Below, in pieces: positions 54,771-56,567 of a stretch of DNA of 56,567 nt (positions within the stretch are counted from its first letter, which is position 1; each line of letters begins with the position of its first letter). The notes under the pieces are model-generated. The model saw only the letters and a program-made list of their open reading frames with translations, made no database searches and had not been told where the DNA came from. Position numbers and translations under genes: made by a program. Source of the DNA: Bacillota bacterium (GTDB lineage: Bacteria; Bacillota; Sulfobacillia; Sulfobacillales; Sulfobacillaceae); the NCBI GenBank assembly GCA_021820965.1, contig JAKACZ010000032.1, positions 1-56,567 of the forward strand. Direction: 5' to 3'.

Positions 54771-55379
54771 GCCCTGCCAGGGCTGGATATCGGGGTCATT
54801 CACCTGGGCATGGTCTCTGATGGCGATCATGCGCTGGCCGTCTCCGGGCGAGGTCTTCGCTCTGTCAAGCAGGGCCGTGCGAAAGCGCAAGCCAAGCTAC
54901 GCAAAAAGCGGGCACGCACGAAGCCGGGTTCGCGTCGACGTCAGCGTTTGACCCGCGCACGGCATCGTGCGAGTCAAAAAGTCGAACGGGTGACGCGCAA
55001 TGCGCTGCATCATGCGGCCAACCAGATCGTCGCGTTTTGCCTCGCTTACGGCCTCACGATCCTTTACGCGGGCGATCTTGGCACCCTCAATCACCACAAA
55101 CGGCACCGCCGATCCCGGCGGACCAATCAGGATGTCGGGGCGTTGGAGTTTGGGCGCTGGGAACTGTACTTGGAATACCAGCTCCGCCGTTACGGCATCC
55201 AACTGATCCAGATTAGTGAGGCGTACACGTCCCAAACGTGTCCGCAATCCGGCCATCTCAACAAGGGGATGCATGGGGAGATTCGCCCCGGGGCACTTCT
55301 GGTACCCCCACGGATCACGTATCGCCGTCCCGTGCCGCTCAAAGGCCTCAAAGGCACGTTAAGGCGTAGTTGCGGCTGA
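54760..55379 (+). pseudogene. TnpB (IS200/IS605 family) remnant
   Basis: The readable frame contains the TnpB RuvC-like core: LDIGVIHLGMVSDG (first Asp), RGLRSVKQGRAKAQAKLRKK, then LTILYAGDLGTLNHHK, and SEAYTSQTCPQSGHLNKGMH. Normal TnpB starts with ~170 residues before LDxG, which are absent here. The zinc-ribbon is cut after its first Cys (TCPQSG where CPxC is expected) and the rest is lost. TnpB proteins are RNA-guided nucleases of transposons; this copy cannot be active. An adjacent palindrome may be part of the element. Confidence 0.78.
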
Positions 55380-55550
55380 ACCCCGCCGATGTTGCTGGTG
55401 GGATAAGCGGTGGCGAGTCCGGAGGAGCACTCCCAGGGTCTCACGACCCGTGGACGCAGCCATGGTGGTTCCCCCAGAATCTCCGGCCTTCAGGCTCGAC
55501 GGCCTGATCGGGAATAGACAGAGAAGCCTTCGTCCAAACACCCCTCGCGT
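55380..55550. other. Spacer between TnpB remnant and membrane-protein pseudogene
   Basis: No recognisable gene. Confidence 0.3.
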
Positions 55551-56057
55551 TAGTCGGCTGTCTTGGCCATGCGCCATGCCATCCAATGCTAGAACAGCCC
55601 CCCGATATAGCCGCCACCCATGAAAAGTAGTAGTCCCACGTCCCACGCCCCACGCAAATAACGGTTGCGTCGCCTCCGGACCGATGAACATCGGCGCGGC
55701 GAGGCCGGTCATCACGCCCCAGCCAAAGACCCAGTTGCGCATCACAAAGGCCCGGCGCCCAGCCGCCTGTAGCCGCTGCCATTGGTCTCGCTCAAGGGTC
55801 GGGTCACGACGTAGTCCAAACCAGGTCGCCCACCGCTCTCGGCCGCGTAAGACGGGACGGCGCGCGCCTAGATTGGTAGTGTCCTTGTACTAGAGAACTG
55901 TCCCCGTCCCGAGGATCACCCCGAATAGCAGTCCCATCCAATACCAGGCATGGCCCAGGGGAACCCAGCGATACGCGGCAACGCACCCTCCCATAATGCC
56001 CGTGCCCGCGACATAATACCACCACGGCTGATAAAAGCCCCACGCGCGACCGTCCAT
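55551..56057 (-). pseudogene. Small membrane protein gene with amber stops and frameshift
   Basis: ATG 56057 with GAGGAG upstream begins MDGRAWGFYQPWWYYVAGTG and then two hydrophobic helices (VAAYRWVPLGHAWYWMGLLF). At 55890-55892 an in-frame TAG interrupts GTVL*YKDT; the same frame continues RRPVLRGRERWATWFGLRR, then a helix NWVFGWGVMTGLAAPMFIG. Near 55655 the frame shifts, and the best C-terminus is DVGLLLFMGGGYIGGLF followed by TAG and HWMAWRMAKTAD. Read together it is a ~160-residue protein with about four membrane helices, now broken. Not a recognised family. Confidence 0.5.
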
Positions 56058-56111
56058 GACATTCTCCTCATCGATTCCGGATGCTTGTTCACGGATTCGA
56101 CTTCTGCCCAA

Positions 56112-56248
56112 CTTGACCCTCTACAGACACAGAGGAAATTTCTGGAATAGTCGTGTTCGAGAATCGCTCCCGAAAACGGCGTGGCTTAAGGCGCTCTCGC
56201 CCCCGAATGTACGCTAAGACTGCACCGGTCCCCCGTTGGCTAATTACC
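56112..56248. other. Spacer, no feature seen
   Basis: A short intergenic stretch between the membrane-protein pseudogene and the winged-helix gene. Confidence 0.3.
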
Positions 56249-56428
56249 TCAGTGGGATTTCACCCATTTTGCGTTTCGGCCCCTTTCAACACATTCAATA
56301 AGACCTTCTTTGCTGAGGTCATTCAACGTCTTTGTGATTGTGGCCCGGCTAATTCCGGGACATCGTTCCTCGATATCTGAAACCCGAAAGTCCGCCAAAA
56401 ACTCTTGAATTACGTCACGTACTCTCAT
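56249..56428 (-). CDS. Small winged-helix DNA-binding protein
   Basis: A 59-residue gene, ATG 56428 to TGA 56249. It reads MRVRDVIQEFLADFRVSDIE, then RCPGISRATITKTLNDLSKE, then GLIECVERGRNAKWVKSH. The helix-turn-helix (DIEERCPGISRATITKTLND) plus the following wing (ERGRNAKW) is a minimal winged helix. A short Met-led frame with a GGATGGAAG upstream sequence suggests it is expressed. It may be a stand-alone regulator or the last part of a larger decayed protein. Confidence 0.6.
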   Translation of the reverse strand: MRVRDVIQEFLADFRVSDIEERCPGISRATITKTLNDLSKEGLIECVERGRNAKWVKSH

Positions 56429-56567
56429 TTGCTTCCATCCGTGTCAAACGTCATTTAATTCAACCGGGGTGCGTCAAACAATTCACCCACCTGGAATCCC
56501 GTCTCCCTCATCATAGCATGTTGTCCATCGAGGGCAACCGTTGGTCCCCATCAATTCGCTCAGATTG

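Overview
The window looks like a chromosome segment of a moderately GC-rich, probably acidophilic Firmicute of the Sulfobacillus type. This is an inference from gene content and style: secE-nusG-rplK-rplA order, frequent GTG/TTG starts behind strong AGGAGG sites, and abundant decayed transposons. No rRNA or species marker is present, so the genus is a guess.

Layout. 1-13.8 kb is an accessory, heavily eroded zone: transposase fragments, D-Ala-D-Ala ligase, a small c-type cytochrome, a PIN-toxin pair, a BNR-repeat lipoprotein, a P-loop kinase, Nudix, and several broken genes (aldo/keto reductase, VOC, amidase). A ~190-240 bp repeat occurs three times and truncates neighbours. 13.8-17.4 kb is a heterodimeric ABC exporter. 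17.5-27.3 kb is a tightly packed eight-gene minus-strand operon: an ectoine-hydrolase-like M24 protein, ornithine-cyclodeaminase-like protein, trans-sulfuration PLP enzyme, M20 deacylase, homoserine dehydrogenase, a broken aldehyde dehydrogenase, threonine-dehydratase-like protein and a PucR regulator. I read it as an ectoine/hydroxyectoine catabolic operon of unusual composition. 31.9-35 kb holds a polar-amino-acid-type ABC importer that could feed it, and a cation/proton antiporter lies between them on the other strand.

35.5-37.8 kb is the core translation/secretion block rplA, rplK, nusG, secE, rpmG. 38-39.4 kb has an SPFH protein and a helical partner. 39.5-39.9 kb carries a thioredoxin whose first active-site Cys codon is an in-frame TGA followed by a hairpin that fits a bacterial SECIS, so it is a candidate selenoprotein. 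Two transposon-derived elements (an ISAzo13 remnant and a 230-bp MITE) occur at both 29.4-30.0 kb and 39.9-40.8 kb. Three tRNA genes (Thr, fMet, Tyr) follow.

41.9-45.5 kb is a Zn/Mn-type ABC importer with two permeases. 45.6-48.0 kb is a three-gene flavin electron-transfer module (RnfD-like membrane protein, ApbE flavin transferase, FMN-binding protein). Next to it a cupin gene has been destroyed by a ~120-bp internal inversion.

49-54.3 kb, starting just after a tRNA-Thr gene, looks like a decayed integrated plasmid or phage-like element: RHH proteins, an excisionase-like HTH, a decayed primase/ATPase, an iteron-like array with an AT-rich segment, and a candidate toxin pair. 54.5-56.5 kb has a TnpB remnant, a broken membrane-protein gene and a small winged-helix gene.
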